Assembly (NCBI GenBank): GCA_037974665.1
Contig: CM075768.1
Location: 1,969,501 to 2,033,500 of the forward strand
Origin: Ehretia macrophylla
Lineage: Eukaryota; Streptophyta; Magnoliopsida; Boraginales; Ehretiaceae
Length of the DNA: 64,000 nucleotides
Reading direction: 5' to 3'
In this document: positions 24,716 through 38,347 of the stretch, piece after piece
Layout of the letters: every line of letters begins with the position of its first letter
How positions within the stretch are numbered: the first letter of the stretch is position 1
Program-made: the position numbers and the translations under genes
The notes under the pieces: model-generated
The model's database searches: none
The model's input: only the letters and a program-made list of their open reading frames with translations
Told to the model about the DNA's origin: nothing

Positions 24716-27327
24716 TGTAACACCCCGATCCCTCTCGAGACCGGGAGTTCTATCAATCAAAATAATCGCAACCCAATTCCAAACCCAGGCATAAAATTTT
24801 AGGGAAAGACGGACGGAGTCTCCCCTGTTTCTAGGCAAAAATACATAACCTGCAATAGCATATAAGTGGACCAGCACCGTGTACAACCATACAAATACCT
24901 CAAGGCCATCCGAGCCTTGGTTCTCAACAAGCAAACACAAGTAAATATACATTTCCAGTTTAAAAACTAACCTATCTCTTCTCATCTTTGACAAGTACAT
25001 TCATGCTTGGCAACTAAACTATACTAACCTATTGCATAAAATAGACTATCATATCATTCTAATAAAACTAGTTAAGTTAATTACATAACTTTTAACACTA
25101 AATACATACAATACATGAAAGCATACATCTTTGCATCTTTCTACAACTCAGCCACATAACACGCAAGACAACTCTTCAAGCACGATCTTTCACGTAACCA
25201 CGAACTTTCCAGTTAACATGGCATTTCCTGAAATGTGGTGGTGAGGAGTGAGTATACACAACACGTATACTCAGTGAGGGTGAGACAGATATCGAGGTAG
25301 AGAGAAAGAATATCGTGCAATGCAAATAGGTACACCTAAGCAATATAATCAATAAGAAAGCATTCAATGTAAATGACGAAACAATAAACAATTAAAGAAA
25401 GCATTAACACAACCATTCAAAGCTATACCACACTTTGAAGGCTACGGTTCACTCGAACGAGTAATGTACCGATCATGATTTCGATGACTTTAACGATGAC
25501 GTGCCGGCTCACCCACCTTGTAACTTTCGTTAGAGTACTCCGGACATACTCTGTCAATACTACGACCCAAAACTCCCTGGGCGGCAACCCAAGCGAGAAC
25601 GGGAATAGGACACGGAGCTAGAACAACCAACCCTGGCAGCTCGAGACTACCCAGAGAGGCCCGTCACTCACGCGCCTAACACAATGCAATGCAATACGAA
25701 GAATATAACGATAATCGAGCAAGACACTAAAGTGCAGATTAGTATCAACATGCGATACAATAAGCATTTACAATCAATAAAAATAACAAGTACAACACTA
25801 ACAAGCATTATCAACAATTGATATACAATTCAATCATAATCAAGTATAACAAGCATAATAATCCACAATAAGCATTATATAAGAAAGCATTATAAAAATC
25901 AACTAAAACACTAAATGACCCCAACTTTCTCAGTGCTACTATTTCCAAACGAGCTATGAGTTTTGGAAACCGACTTCACCACTCCTTCTAGGTCACCATA
26001 AGGCACGTCTAAAGACCACGAAACCCTACTTTACCCTAGAATTCTCGCAAAGTCCCGATTTCTCCCTTTGCTCGTTTGAATTATAGCTACCTCAACCGAT
26101 CACCCAATCAATGTCATAACTGCACCAAAAGTGCTTCCATGGCATACTACGACAATGCTTTCACGCAAAACGATAAAATGCCAAACTCGACCGGGACGAC
26201 CCCAACATGTACCAAGCCATTTTTCTCCGTTTTTTCATTACACAATCCAAACAAATCATACATTTAAGCATTATAACATATCTAGCATCTTTTCACATCA
26301 ACAGAATGCATAACGGAGCAACTTTTACTAAACAAGGGTTTACTATTCATATTTTACTTTTCCATTCGCATTTTTAAATTGCAATTGCTATATTTAACCA
26401 TAGAAAATGCTAAAAAGCTACAAATACATGTTCTACAATTGTCAAGGAACATTCTTCAAGCATCAAAATGGATAAAATAATGGTCTACGCATAATTCCCA
26501 AAAATTAAAGTTTAGACATAATAATTTTAAATGCGCAAATAACGATGAAACCCTCACCTTAGACGCTACTAGATGCTAGGAAAACCACATTGGAAGCCTC
26601 GGAAACAACCCCGTGTAAGCTCTCGCGAAGATTTGAAGATTTGAAGTTGAAATCTTTTTTTTTTCTTTTTCCCTTGTATTTTCGGCCTTCCCCTTATTTT
26701 TTTCAGCTTTTATTTGTTTTGTTTTTGCTATTATAAGCCATTTAAAAAGACGAAAAGCTAAGTGGTCAAAGGTCAATGGTCAAAGCTAACTTAAACTTGG
26801 TCAACTAAGCTTATTTCATGCATTATAAGGCTAAAACAACTAATACAAATTTAATTCTAGTTCATAACAACTAAAATACTAAAATTAAAACACCAAATAC
26901 TAGTTTTCACTATTTGTTGAGGACTAGAAAACGCTCTCTAACTATCGCTCTTGAAATGCAATGCACAAAATGACGAAGAACGAATAACACCTAAATATTA
27001 TGGAATATAAGAAAAATATAATTTTTGAAAAGCAACATAGTTTAAAATTCACTCTGGGCTCAGAGCTACTTTTTCATTTAATTGAAAACCGAGCATTAAG
27101 GTGCAAGAAAATAAAACCAAGTAATATAAATATGAAAAGTAGTTGATACTCCGTTAAAATAATTAACTCAAGTATTATTTAATTACTTCTAAAAGAAATA
27201 TGAAAATAATGCTAGAAATGAATGTTTAACTAAAAATAAACACGAAATTCAATGCTAACATTTAAGATGACACTTAATTAAATGCAATTAAATGTCATTA
27301 AATGCATGCCGGGTTCGAGGTATCATA
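24716..27327 (-). mobile_element. Solo LTR B2 inserted in RT of element C
   Basis: It starts TGTAACACCCCG and ends TATCATA, so the expected final CA has become TA. GGTGC flanks both sides (24711-24715, 27328-27332), and the RT frame resumes exactly. Its reverse complement matches the LTRs of element D (GATAC..CGAACCCGGCATGC at one end, GATCGGGGTGTTACA at the other). Confidence 0.93.
25249..25273 (-). promoter_or_regulatory. LTR core hairpin (B2), perfect 9-bp arms
   Basis: TGAGTATAC and GTATACTCA are exact reverse complements around a 7-nt loop, followed by GTGAGGG. It is identical to the repeat in the two D LTRs. Confidence 0.65.
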
Positions 27328-27332
27328 GGTGC

Positions 27333-27560
27333 TCCCCACGGTGAAGAACTCTGCTGAATGAAACCCTTCTCTATTAACTCCTGCAACTGAGTTTTCAGCT
27401 CCTTCAACTCAGCTGGTGCCATCCAGTACGCTGATTTAGAAATAGGTTGAGTACCGGGAATAAGATTGATCACAAACTCCACATCTGTCTCTGGCAGCAA
27501 CCTTGGCAACTCCTCGGGAAATACATTGGGATATTCCTGAATAATAGGTACCTCATCCAG
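27333..27560 (-). pseudogene. RT N-terminus, element C
   Basis: The segment reads [46 protein letters not shown], the standard start of gypsy RT. It joins the rest of RT at 24715 if solo LTR B2 is disregarded. A stop lies at about 27561 in the linker to protease. Confidence 0.87.
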
Positions 27561-28330
27561 CTATAGATTATCAGATGGCTTCTTGATCGAATAAGCTAGA
27601 TAACCCGAATACTCCTTACTCACCAACTTAACGGCTTTAGTTGTTGAGATAACAAAACTCGTCTTAGCACCCCGGTTCCCTACTACCTCTACTACTGGAT
27701 GATATGGCAAACGAAACTGTACTACCTTCGTTCTACAATTTAACTGGGCATCATACTTAGAAAGCCAATCCATACCCAAGATAACATCATACCCCCGGAT
27801 GAGAAATAAGATAAGGTCCGAAGGAAAATTATACCCCTTAACATGTGTTTTACAATACTTACATACTAAGCTAGTCACATACTTATCAGTCAAAGAGGTA
27901 CTAATCTCAACCACATAAGGCAATCTTTTAGGTTGCATATTAACACGTTGCACAGAAGCAGGAGTAATGAAAGAATGCGTAGCACCAGAATCAATCAACA
28001 CTTTAACAAGTTGATCAAGTATAAGGAAGTTACCTTCCACAACTGCAGTCTTCTCAGGCATCTCCTCTAAGTCAACTGCGTAGGCCCGAGACTGAACCCA
28101 CTGCTGCTGAGGTGCACTGCCTGTAAGTCTACCCTGATAACTTTGAGTTGCTGCCCGACTCTCAGTCCTCAGATATCTAGGGCAATCCTTCGCCCTATGC
28201 TGATTGCTGCCGCAACCCAAACAGGTCCCTGCCTTCGCCTTACAGTCGGCCTCCACATGGCCCTGACGCTTGCAGAAAGTACACTGCGATGATGAAGCAC
28301 TGACACTTCCCCTAGAAGAACCAGAAGCCG
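27561..28330 (-). pseudogene. Nucleocapsid zinc knuckles and aspartic protease, element C
   Basis: Two CCHC knuckles are intact: CTFCKRQGHVEADC and CLGCGSNQHRAKDC. About 80 residues later comes the protease active site LIDSGATHSFITP, then VILGMDWLSKYDAQL. The frame is open for 231 codons (27561-28256), the best-preserved piece of coding sequence in the element. It would bind element RNA and cut the Gag-Pol chain. Confidence 0.9.
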
Positions 28331-29310
28331 AGAAAGTAGCTGTACCTGCCTGCTGCTGAGGTCTAACAACAATAGGCCTATATTGACCCTGGGACTGGGC
28401 CGGCCTATACTGGGACTGAGCCTGATAAGACCCCTGCTGAAACTGTGGCCAATAATAACTCTGCTAACCCTTTGGTCTGAAAGAACCTTGCTGTGCCAAA
28501 GGCCTAAACACTCTCTGCTGACCCTGCGGCTGAAAGGGCCTTTTGCTGGACTGACTAGGTACGATCTGTTCGCCATTTCTCTTCTCTAACCTAGAAGCTG
28601 CATCAAGGCCTCAGTAAGTATATCATACCGATTCAGGGCCATCGCATCCTGAATCTCGGGCCTCAACCCCAACATGAACCTACGATTCTTATGCTTCTCG
28701 TCAGTCACAAACTCCGGTGCATACCGGGATAGTCTAGTAAATGTGGCCTCATATTGAGCCAATGAAACATCTCCCTGAACTAAGGACAGAAACTCGGCGT
28801 CTCTCCTTTCCCGTGCAATCTGAGGGATATACTTTGCCTAAAAAGCTCTTAGAAAGATATCCCAGACATACGAAATACCCTGGGTCTCTCAACTAGATTT
28901 CACCGTGTGCCACTACTCCTCTGCCTCATCATCAAACAAATAAACGACAAAGTGACCTTTATTTCATCAGTATAATCCAGAGGGTCAAATATTTTCTCCA
29001 TTTTATTAATCCATGCCTCGGCTTTTCGATCATCTGGCTCCCCCTGAAACCTCGGTGGATAGTACCCCAAGAACTCCTTTAGTGTACCACGCCCGTGGTA
29101 TCCACCCTGTATGTTCAGTAATTGTGCCTACAAAGTCTGAGCTTAGGCAGCCTGCCCTGCTAGCAACTGGGCCTGACCGGCCATAATCTCTGCAATCCTA
29201 TCCATGGCTGATTCAAAATGATCATCACCCATTTTTTGGCCCGGTGCCACATTTCCCGAAACCTCATCAACTGCCTTGGGCCTACCTCTCGTCCTCGGTC
29301 TACCAGCCAT
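28331..29310 (-). pseudogene. Gag of element C (decayed)
   Basis: It starts at the ATG complementary to 29308-29310 (MAGRPRTRGRPK). The Gag core follows: FLGYYPPRFQGEPDD, EAWINKMEKIF, and later VSLAQYEATFTRLSRYAP and MLGLRPEIQDAM. At least five stops interrupt it, for example near 29155 and 28915. A Gln- and Arg-rich stretch leads into the zinc knuckles. Confidence 0.8.
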
Positions 29311-29577
29311 TCTACTAATCAAAAAGTTAGCACATGTTATAGCACGTAAACAGGCTATAGAAAATTATTAGCAAATAAACTACAACTCACATAAAACACA
29401 TAAATCACTTAAGTATTAATCACATAAACAAATTGATCACATAAGCACTGAATCACATAATCACATAATCATTTAATCATATTAACACATAGTTCACTTT
29501 TCTTTCACTTTATACATACTTTCATGCTAAGACCATTACCCACATTCCGAGAATACCCCGTCTGACAGCTAACATGT

Positions 29578-29589
29578 GCTCTGATACCA
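29578..29589 (-). other. Primer-binding site, element C
   Basis: The minus strand reads TGGTATCAGAGC, a full match to the initiator tRNA-Met 3' end, 5 nt inside the LTR. Confidence 0.92.
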
Positions 29590-29594
29590 CTTAA

Positions 29595-31942
29595 TGTCAC
29601 GCCTTAACTCGACCCCACCTACAATCAGTCAGGATGCAACCGAATTTCGGCAGTATAACGACAGTAATTAAGACACCGAGGCTCTAAACCAACCTCTCAG
29701 AATATCATACAACTAACTCCACAAACTATTGAGTAATCAACTCCTCAATTAAATTAACAACATGTAACATAACCATATTATACATTTATCATTCCTTCGA
29801 CAATCTGTTCATAGTTATACGTCTCCGTTCCAACTTCATACATAAACTATACATACATTTCAAAATAGATTATAAATCAACTTAGTAATCTAAACATGAT
29901 CAAAAGAAAGACTACTAAACCATCATACATAAGTCTTTAAGTTAAAGTAGGTTTATAATACATCATAATACATCAACTACAAACAATCTCATGGCAATGA
30001 CTCCTGCACATAAGACTCATCCACGAAAGGCACATTTTTCTCTTTAAGAGGCACGTACCCGTAGTCTTGCTCAACAACACCTGTAAGCATGCAATAATTA
30101 AAAGTGAGCTTATATAACTCTAACAGTATTTACTATACTCCTTGGAAATGATCCTTTGAATAGTAAACACACAATAAGCATCAATAACAATATAAACACA
30201 TAAACTATAATGACCATTCAATAAAGGATACTCTAGTTGGTGTAGCTCCAAACGCCATCACGATCTCAATCAACTTCTTATCACCCCCATGACATACACA
30301 CCCGAGGTACCTCACTAGCCCTGCCCTCCAAGGCATCTCCACCCATGAGAGATGAGGGTTTCCTCTGGTAGTCATGCCGTTATCAACCCGGCAGCCCGAT
30401 GCTGCCCAGCAATAAAATAAACATTCACATCACAGGAGGACAACCTTTCACCTTGACTATCTCCTAGTTCATCAATAATCATTCAATAATCATCTTTTCA
30501 TCAATATAACATCAAATAATCAATTAAACAGTAAACAACTAAGTTAGATGACAAAGTAGGCCATCCAACTTAACATGCATTAAGCACACAATCAAACCCT
30601 AATCTAACCATTATCAACTCACAATTCAATCACTCAAACACCACCCAATCAACTAAAGGCATAATTCAATACTTTAAAGAAAGACAACCTAAACTTCAAA
30701 TAATCATATCTTATATTCTACTAATCCAAACAACTCCAAATCAATTTCTATCACTCACCCATTCAATCAACTACATTAGCCCTCTCGAAAACCAACCAAA
30801 ACACATCCAAATCAAGCCCAACAACCCTAAAACCCTAATGCATCAAGGCTGAAGTTTCTGGACTTTCACACCAACATCGCAATCGAAAATTCTTACAACA
30901 GCGCTACCACGTAATTAACAAACTTTTACAAATATACAACAATCGATTCCAACCACTACAACTCAAAATAATCAACAAATAGCCAAATTATCAACTTTAA
31001 ATACCTGAAAATAAAAATTTATGCTACAACAGTTCAAATCTCATAAGAATATAGATAATCGATCCTTAGCATGCACTGAGCAATAATATAACTTCAAATT
31101 AACGTTCTAACAGTTCAATATTCAATTATACAAAAGAAATACAAAAGATGACTTTTGAGATCTAGAATTTTTCTCTCACCTTTGATCTGAAACAAGCCTA
31201 GATATGCGTGCTATGCGTGCCCAACAAGCGGAATCCAACTCGGTACGAAAAACTACAGATAAAAATTAGCCTTTCTATGAAATTTTGCTTTGAAAACCTT
31301 GAAAATCAACTTCTCTTTTCTCCCTTGAAGTTGTCGGCCATGTAGGTGTAAAATGAGTATGTTTTGTGCTTTGCGAGTGTGTGTTGATGTTATATTATGC
31401 AAAGTCAAACAAATTAAATCAAGGTCAAAGGTGAAAACTAGTTATTTTTAGTATTTTTTTTTCTTTTAATTCTATTTTAGCTATTTCTTTGCTCCAAACA
31501 TTTATGCAACACCTAAACTATCTCAAGTAATTTATTTTTAGGTGACAAGAAGTTTTACATTAAAACAGTTTCACCCGAGTCGGTTTAAAACTCGTTTTAT
31601 TACAAAAGAAAGTGTAAAAACCTTTAAAATTCTAAAACCGATTCTAAATCCATTTTAATCAAACACTGGCCTATTAATACCCAAGGATTAGGTTTTAAAA
31701 TGTTTAAAACATCCCTATAAAAATTTTAACGGACAGGTGCCCAAAATACTATTCACTAAAACCGACAATAAAATTTATGATTCCGTTTTTGATGAAAATT
31801 TCATGAATGCACACTTATCATGTATTAGGAGTATTACTCACATATTTAGCACATTCTTCCATATAGCACATAAACAGGTCAATTCACGCAAAACGAGGTA
31901 AGTAATGCAAATCGAGATAAGATAGCAAAATGGGGTTTCACA
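29595..31942 (-). repeat. 5' LTR of element C
   Basis: TGTCACGCC...GGTTTCACA, about 2.35 kb. It keeps the CTACTTT hairpin (AGTTAGATG 30542-30550, CATCCAACT 30562-30570). TATATAAG is at 30109-30116, but about 29 bp next to it, including the CCCAGTGAGG side of the core hairpin, are missing compared with the 3' LTR. Confidence 0.93.
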
Positions 31943-31947
31943 AGGAG

Positions 31948-33913
31948 CATTCCAACATATCTCATGGATAAGACTCCGGCACATAAGACTCCTACACAGA
32001 AGGCATATACTCAGCTTCTTGAGGAACATATCCGATATCCTACTCAACTACACCTGATGACAATAAACGAATGAGCGTGAGCTTATATATAACAAAGCTC
32101 AGTAAGGATTCGAAAGATCTTTTGAAAATACTGACTTTACCATTTGGGAAATCAACCTATGAGCAACAATAACAATAAACTTCATTAACATCAACTTTTC
32201 AATTCAACCACATAAATAACCATTCAATTGTGAAAGGATACTCTAGTTGATGTAGCTCCACACACCATCACGATCACAATTAACCCCATACACCCATTGA
32301 TACATTCCGAAAGTACCCCATTCTAGACCCATACTTCATGGCATATCCGCCTATGCGAGATAGAGGATATCACATGATAGTCATGCCGTTTTCAACCCGA
32401 TAGCCCAACACTGCTCGAGAGGTGGAACACACTATCATGACTCACAACAATAACATTAAACATTTCATTTTCTGAGAAGAAAATGAAGTAGGTTGTCTTC
32501 CAGTACAACAACAATCATCAACTAGTTAACAACATTTCAAATAACATAACATCAATTAAACCACTAAACAACCAAGTTAGATGACAAAGTAGGCCACCCA
32601 ACTTAACATGCATTCAATCCCAAACCTAATCAACAACCAACCAAGAATCAACTACTCAAAGACTACCCAAACAACCATAGAATACATTTCAACATTTTAA
32701 AGAAAGACTACCCAAACTTCTAAAAGTCATAACTTATAATCGGGGAATCCAATAACCTCCAAACCTTTTCCTATCACTCCACCACATGTGCAACTACATT
32801 AACCCCCTCGGAAACCAACCATAATCCATCCAAAACAAGCCCGACAACCTTAATTTAGCAAGGCACCATGGCTGAATTATCTGGACCTTTGCCACGACAT
32901 CCAAATCAAAAATTCGGCATTACAACATACTACTCCACAATTAACAAACTTTTAAAAGCAACAACCAATCAATTCCAACCACTACAACAACAATTATTTA
33001 ACAATGAACCAATAAACCAATTTTAATACCCGAAAAATGGAAATATATGCTACTACCGATCAAAACAGCTATAAATACATATAAATGATCCTTGGCAACT
33101 ACTGAGCGATAATCTAAAGACAATTTAACAAAACATCGGATAAAAATACAGTTATATGAAATTGACAAAGAATAGTATTTCTAGATCTAGAATTTTTCAC
33201 TCACATTTGATGACAAATGATGTTAGAAATGTGTGCAATGGATGCCCAACAAGAAAAATCTTACTTTGGATAACAAGATTTGGACTTCAAATGAGTTTTC
33301 TTTGAAAAATAGTTGAAAAACTTCTCATTCTTGCCTATGGAGTTTCGGCCATGTAGGTGAAAAATGGAGGTGTTTTGTGTTTTGTTTTAATGCAATATGT
33401 ATGTACTATGTATATATATGCTAAGTCAAACAAAAAATACTAAAGTCAATGTTGATTTCTTAGTCTTTTAATTTGCATTTTTAGACTATTTTGCTCAAAA
33501 CAAGTAAACTACCATATTTACTATATTTAGTAGACTAAATTTAGGTGACAACAATTTTCATATGCATACATATACATACCACTCGGGTAAAAACTCGATT
33601 TTTGCAAAAGAAGGTGTAAAAGCCTTTTAAATTCCTAATCCGATTTAAAATCCGTTTTAATCAAACACGGATCTATTAATATCCAAGGACTAGGTTTTCA
33701 AACACTAAAAAGACCAGTTTCAAAATTTTAGTGGACGTGTTTCAAAAATACTATTCATAAATTTCCAATGCTGATTTTTATGAAAATTTCACGAATGCTC
33801 ACATAGCATGTAATAGGAATAAAAATCATAGAATTAGTGCATTCTAACTCAAATAACACATATACAGGTCAAAACACAAAATTTCACGTATAGATGAAAT
33901 ATGGGGTTTCACA
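31948..33913 (-). repeat. 3' LTR of C', right piece
   Basis: It resumes the alignment with G (59340 onward) after the AGGAG repeat and ends GGGTTTCACA next to a polypurine tract. The core hairpin GAGCTT (32089-32094) / AAGCTC (32105-32110) with TATATAAG (32092-32099), and the AAGTAGG hairpin near 32573-32605, are present. Confidence 0.88.
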
Positions 33914-35397
33914 TTTTTCCCCCCTTAAAGAAATTTCGTCCTCAATATTCTTACTTGCTACTCGGAATAAGTCTGGGTATTGTTGTTGAATCTGATCCCT
34001 TCTTTCCCAAGTACCTTATTCAATCCCGTGATCTTTCCACTATACGTTAACCATCAGAATCTTCTTCGACCTCAACTCCCGTTCCATCTGATCATGAGTA
34101 CGAATCGACTGCTCATCATAAGTCAGATTCTCACGAAGCTGTAATGGCTCAGGTTCAAGAATATGAGAAGGATCCGGAAAATATTTCCTCAAAGTAGACA
34201 CGTGGAAGACATCATGAACATTAGAGAAGTTCTCCGACAAAGCCAATCGATACGCCAACTTGCCAACCCTGCCAATAATCTCAAACGGCCTTGCAAAACT
34301 CGGACCTAGTTTACCACCTTTACCATAATGAGCAAAACCCTTTCAAGGAGACAATTTCAAGAAAACTCGGTCCCCGACTGCAAACTCCAAATCCCGATGG
34401 CATTTATCAGCATAACTCTTGTATCTGCTCTGCGCTGTCAGCATTCTCTGCCTGATCAATTGTACATTCTCAATCTTCTCTAGAAGCTCTGGCATTATAG
34501 TCGGATCAATAGCCTTCATCTCCTCTACCTCGTCCCAATACAAAGGTGATCGGTACTTACGGCCGTAGAGAGTTGCATAAGGTGCCATCCCAATAGTCGC
34601 TTGATAACTATTGTTATAGGCAAACTCGGCAAGTGGTAGATGTCTTTCCCAACTCCTCACGAAGTCTAAAACACAAGCCCTGAGCATATATTCCAGAATC
34701 TGAATAGTTCTCTAAGACTGACCATTGGTCTACAGATGATACGATGTACTAAAACTCAATTCAGTACCTAAAGTTTCTTGAAGTTTCTCCTAAAATCGAG
34801 AAGTAAACCGAGGATCTCGATCAGAGACAATACTAGCGGGAATTCTGTGAAGTTTAACAATCTGATCCAAATAAAGATCTATCAACTTTGCAACTTCATC
34901 TCTCATCCTCATCAGAATAAAATGAGATGTCTTCGTCAAACGGTCCACAATAACCCATACCACATCACAACCTCTTGGTGTTCTAGGCAACCCTGTGACA
35001 AAGTCCATTGTAACATGTTCCTATTTCCACTCTGGTATTGCCAACTGCTAAAGTAACCCAGCGGGTCGTTGATGTTCTACTTTCACTCGCTGACAAGTCA
35101 AAGATGTGGATACAAACTGAGCAACCTCCCTCTTCATGTTGTTCTACAAGTAGTGTTGTTTCAAGTCCTGGTTCATCTTGTTTCCACCAGGATGAATGGT
35201 GTACTTAGAATTATGAGCCTCCTCCAAAATACCTCTTCTCAAACCTGATTCATCAGGAATACATACCCTGTTCCGAAACTGAAGAATACCATCCTCATGT
35301 ACCTTGAAGTCAGACTGACCACCCGTGATCTAATCCTTGATTTTCTGAAGTTTTACATCTAGTTGTTGGGCTTCTCTAATATGAGATTGTCATGCCC
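33914..35397 (-). pseudogene. Integrase with chromodomain, element C'
   Basis: The polypurine tract (33914-33930) is followed upstream by a decayed chromodomain, the GPY/F region and the core. MDFVTGL and SDRDPRFTS keep two catalytic acids. The third is gone: DGQSE reads NGQS-stop near 34711, and HPQ reads HL-stop. More stops occur near 34343 and 34040. It aligns along its length with the integrase of C but is more degraded, consistent with greater age. It is cut at 35397 by element E (GAGAT, 35393-35397) and continues at 53275. Confidence 0.87.
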
Positions 35398-38347
35398 CAA
35401 CCCGACCCATAGAGGCTAGACTGGGGTATGACCTAAATCATCATTGTTATTTTTCGTCCTCGACCGTTTGACTATAATTAATGCTTATTCATTAGCCTAG
35501 AACTCCAAAAGTTTCTCAGAAAAATGGCAGCATGACGGCTGTAATTAAAACATTTTGTTTTAACCTAAAATTTAAAAACCACTATTACGAAGTCTCCATT
35601 GGTTTACAACTACGACCCTTATTTAATCTTGATCAAAATGTCCGTTCTAGGTAAATCAAACTTAAGAACTCAATATAAGATTATGAACTTAAACATGACG
35701 ACTACGTTTTCTTACAAGTTGCTTATTAATTTTACCTTACTAGTACCATTTTACCTATATTGAGACTTACAAGTGAGTGATTCTATGATTATAATGCAAC
35801 CCGCCTTTGTTCAATCCTAGTTTGACCTTTGGATACTACTAGCAATAGTTAAACCCGAAACAAGGAAAGGAAAGCATCAAATAGTCTAAAAGAGTCCGTA
35901 TGGTTCCTAATTATTACAAACCAAAACAAGGCCCCGAATTACAAGTAGGCCATTTAAATAGGTAGAACTAAAATCTTCAACAATCAAGCCAAACAACTTC
36001 AAACGTATAGCCACGTTCATGCAACACAAGCAAGACAACCAAATTATTTCAAGGAATCATCAACAAGCACGTTGTCTTCAGGCACATTTTCCACTCCTGC
36101 TTCACCTGTGACAAAAAGAGGGTGAGTCCTTATGAACTTAGCGAGGGGGGAAGGGGAGCAAGTGACAAGGTTTTTGAAATCCTTTTCCAGTTAACTTGTG
36201 AAAACTCCTTTGAAAACATGTCATGTAATACAATTAAGAATGTAAGCATAGTATAAGAATCAAATTGAACGATAGATACATTTACCAATCATTTCAAGGA
36301 TACGGTGAGCTTTCGCTCTCAAGATTAATCGGTGAGCATTTGTTCTCAAGATCACTTCCAATAACTGTTGTTGTAGCCGACACTAATCAACCACTTATCA
36401 CTCCCAAATGGGTGTACTCCGGATTGTATACCAAACCTACGACCCAACTCTCCGAGGAAGTCTAGCCCCCAAGCGAGAGAGGGAATTGGACCATGGTAGT
36501 CATGCCAATACACCGGCAAGCCCGATGCCGCCCGGAGTGACGCGAACGCTACCATGCCAAAATGAAAGGTTGTAATCTTGTATGCAATGCACAATTATGC
36601 CATTTAACATTTCACATTAGGAGGTCAACAAAGTAGGTTGCCTGCGAGCAAGTATATGATCACATTTTGACATATTGGCATATAAGGCATTATAAGATCA
36701 TATAATTATTTCATATACAATTTGAAAGTAATTAATCTTTCACGGGCAGCCAAGTAATCATATTCAAAGTAAGCCATATAATATCTTTTAACAATTCTCA
36801 TTAGGAGGTCAACAAAGTAGGTTGCCTTCGGATACACGTACGATCACATATCGACAAGTAAACATACAAGGCATGCTTTGACATGTAAATCCACTTTGTA
36901 TAACACCTAGAAGCATGTGAACATTTAATGGAAAGCCAAGTGAAAACTTACAAACAAGTCATATAACTCATTTTAGTTCATTTACCAAGTGTTAGGGACA
37001 TACGAGCATGCTACGACACTTTACACAAAATTGGGTGCAAGAATAGTTAACTTATCAACATGCAATCATCAAGAATCATGTTTAGAGAAATAAAGACAAT
37101 TCCAGGTAGTCCATTAACATTCTTCATCATCAATTATAAGATACACATGAATAGTTTAGGACTTGAGAACCTATATAGCCATTAGGGTTTACAAGAACCG
37201 TGCTCAGGTATTGGTTTAATTTGTTACAAACCACAAGAATCACTTAAACCATTTCATGCATAATTAGAGATTATTGGACAGCCTATTTAATACTCAATTA
37301 AGTTCATTTAACCATAGGATAATCACTTAGCAAACATTCATAAGTAATATGGCCTCAATTTCGTGCTTACACATCCGATTAAGCAAGAATTCGTCATGTA
37401 ATGAACCTAAGACATGCATCAACTAATTTAAGCAACCTCAACCAACCAAAACAGTCCACACAACTTCTAATTTCCACAATTCCAAGCATTCAACAACTCA
37501 AGGTAAAATTACAATAGGATTTAAATCATATTACCAAGCAAAACCCCACTGCAATAGCCTATTTTTCCTCATTCGTTTAACCAAGCAAATAACCTCCAAA
37601 TTTGGTGAATCAAATGTCAAATCGAATCTTAACGAGTGCTTTAAATTGGGAACAAACCTCGCTGCATTTCGAGTTCGGACTTAGAAGTTATGACCAAAAC
37701 CGTGAGACCACACAAAACTGTCCTATTTCATACACATTTCGATATTTTCCATTTTTTGGGGTTTTAAACTCAGAATTAGCCTTAGCCTATTTCATCAAGA
37801 TATGTTCAAAACTGAAAAAGATAGTGTCTCACCAAATTTCATGTATTTTTAACATCGTTTTCTATGCCAAAACATTTCATTCTATAAGGACAGAGAGCTG
37901 ACACAAAAATGTCACTTCTAGTCTCAAGGTTTCTAGCAATTTCCAAGCTATGCAAGAGTAGATATGCTGATATACACACATGAACATGAACTTCAAGAGT
38001 AAATACAGCCACATAAGAGCATGCATGTGAGTTTTTGATGAATTTGAAAAGATTTAACCCTTACCTCTTTGAAGACTTAGCCAAAAATGCACGAAATCCT
38101 TGTTTTTGAGCCATGAAGGTGCCAAATCCTTCTTACTCCTAGCTTGGTCGAATGGTAGCTTGGTTTTCCTTAAATCCTAGTCTAGTTAACAAGTGTAGAA
38201 GGTGTGCATGTGCTCAAAACCAAAAGAGGAAGAAGATGAGCCATAAAACTTACCTTTGGCCGAAATAGTGAGCTATTTTGAGGGATTTGAGTGTTCTTGT
38301 TTGGCTTGCTTGCTATGGCCGATTGCTCAAGTGTCCTAGAGAGTAAG
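35398..38347 (-). repeat. 3' LTR of E, left piece
   Basis: It starts TGTCATGCCCCAACCCGACC and aligns with 49311-52264. It is cut by element D; the last five bases are GTAAG. The core hairpin AGTCC (36125-36129) / GAACT (36134-36138) and two CTACTTT-type hairpins (36623-36642 and near 36807-36826) are present. Confidence 0.92.
36623..36642 (-). promoter_or_regulatory. CTACTTT-loop hairpin (E), first of two
   Basis: Plus strand GG-t-CAAC, loop AAAGTAG, GTTG-CC. The same unit recurs about 180 bp on (CAAC 36810-36813, GTTG 36821-36824) and twice in the other E LTR (near 50543 and 50729), so E carries the motif in duplicate. Confidence 0.6.

Larger units (their letters stand above)
19779..31942 (-). 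mobile_element. Element C: complete but defective chromovirus in the LTR of C'
   Basis: It has both LTRs (19779-21999, 29595-31942), a primer site, gag, protease, RT, RNase H, integrase with chromodomain and a polypurine tract, all minus strand. Perfect AGGAG copies flank it (19774-19778, 31943-31947). RT is split by solo LTR B2. Stops and at least one frameshift make it non-autonomous now. Confidence 0.95.

Noticed and set aside
28169..28576. 135-codon Arg/Ser-rich frame over the gag-nucleocapsid region of C
   Set aside because: It overlaps the true frame with intact CCHC knuckles (27561-28256) in another register and has no motif of its own.
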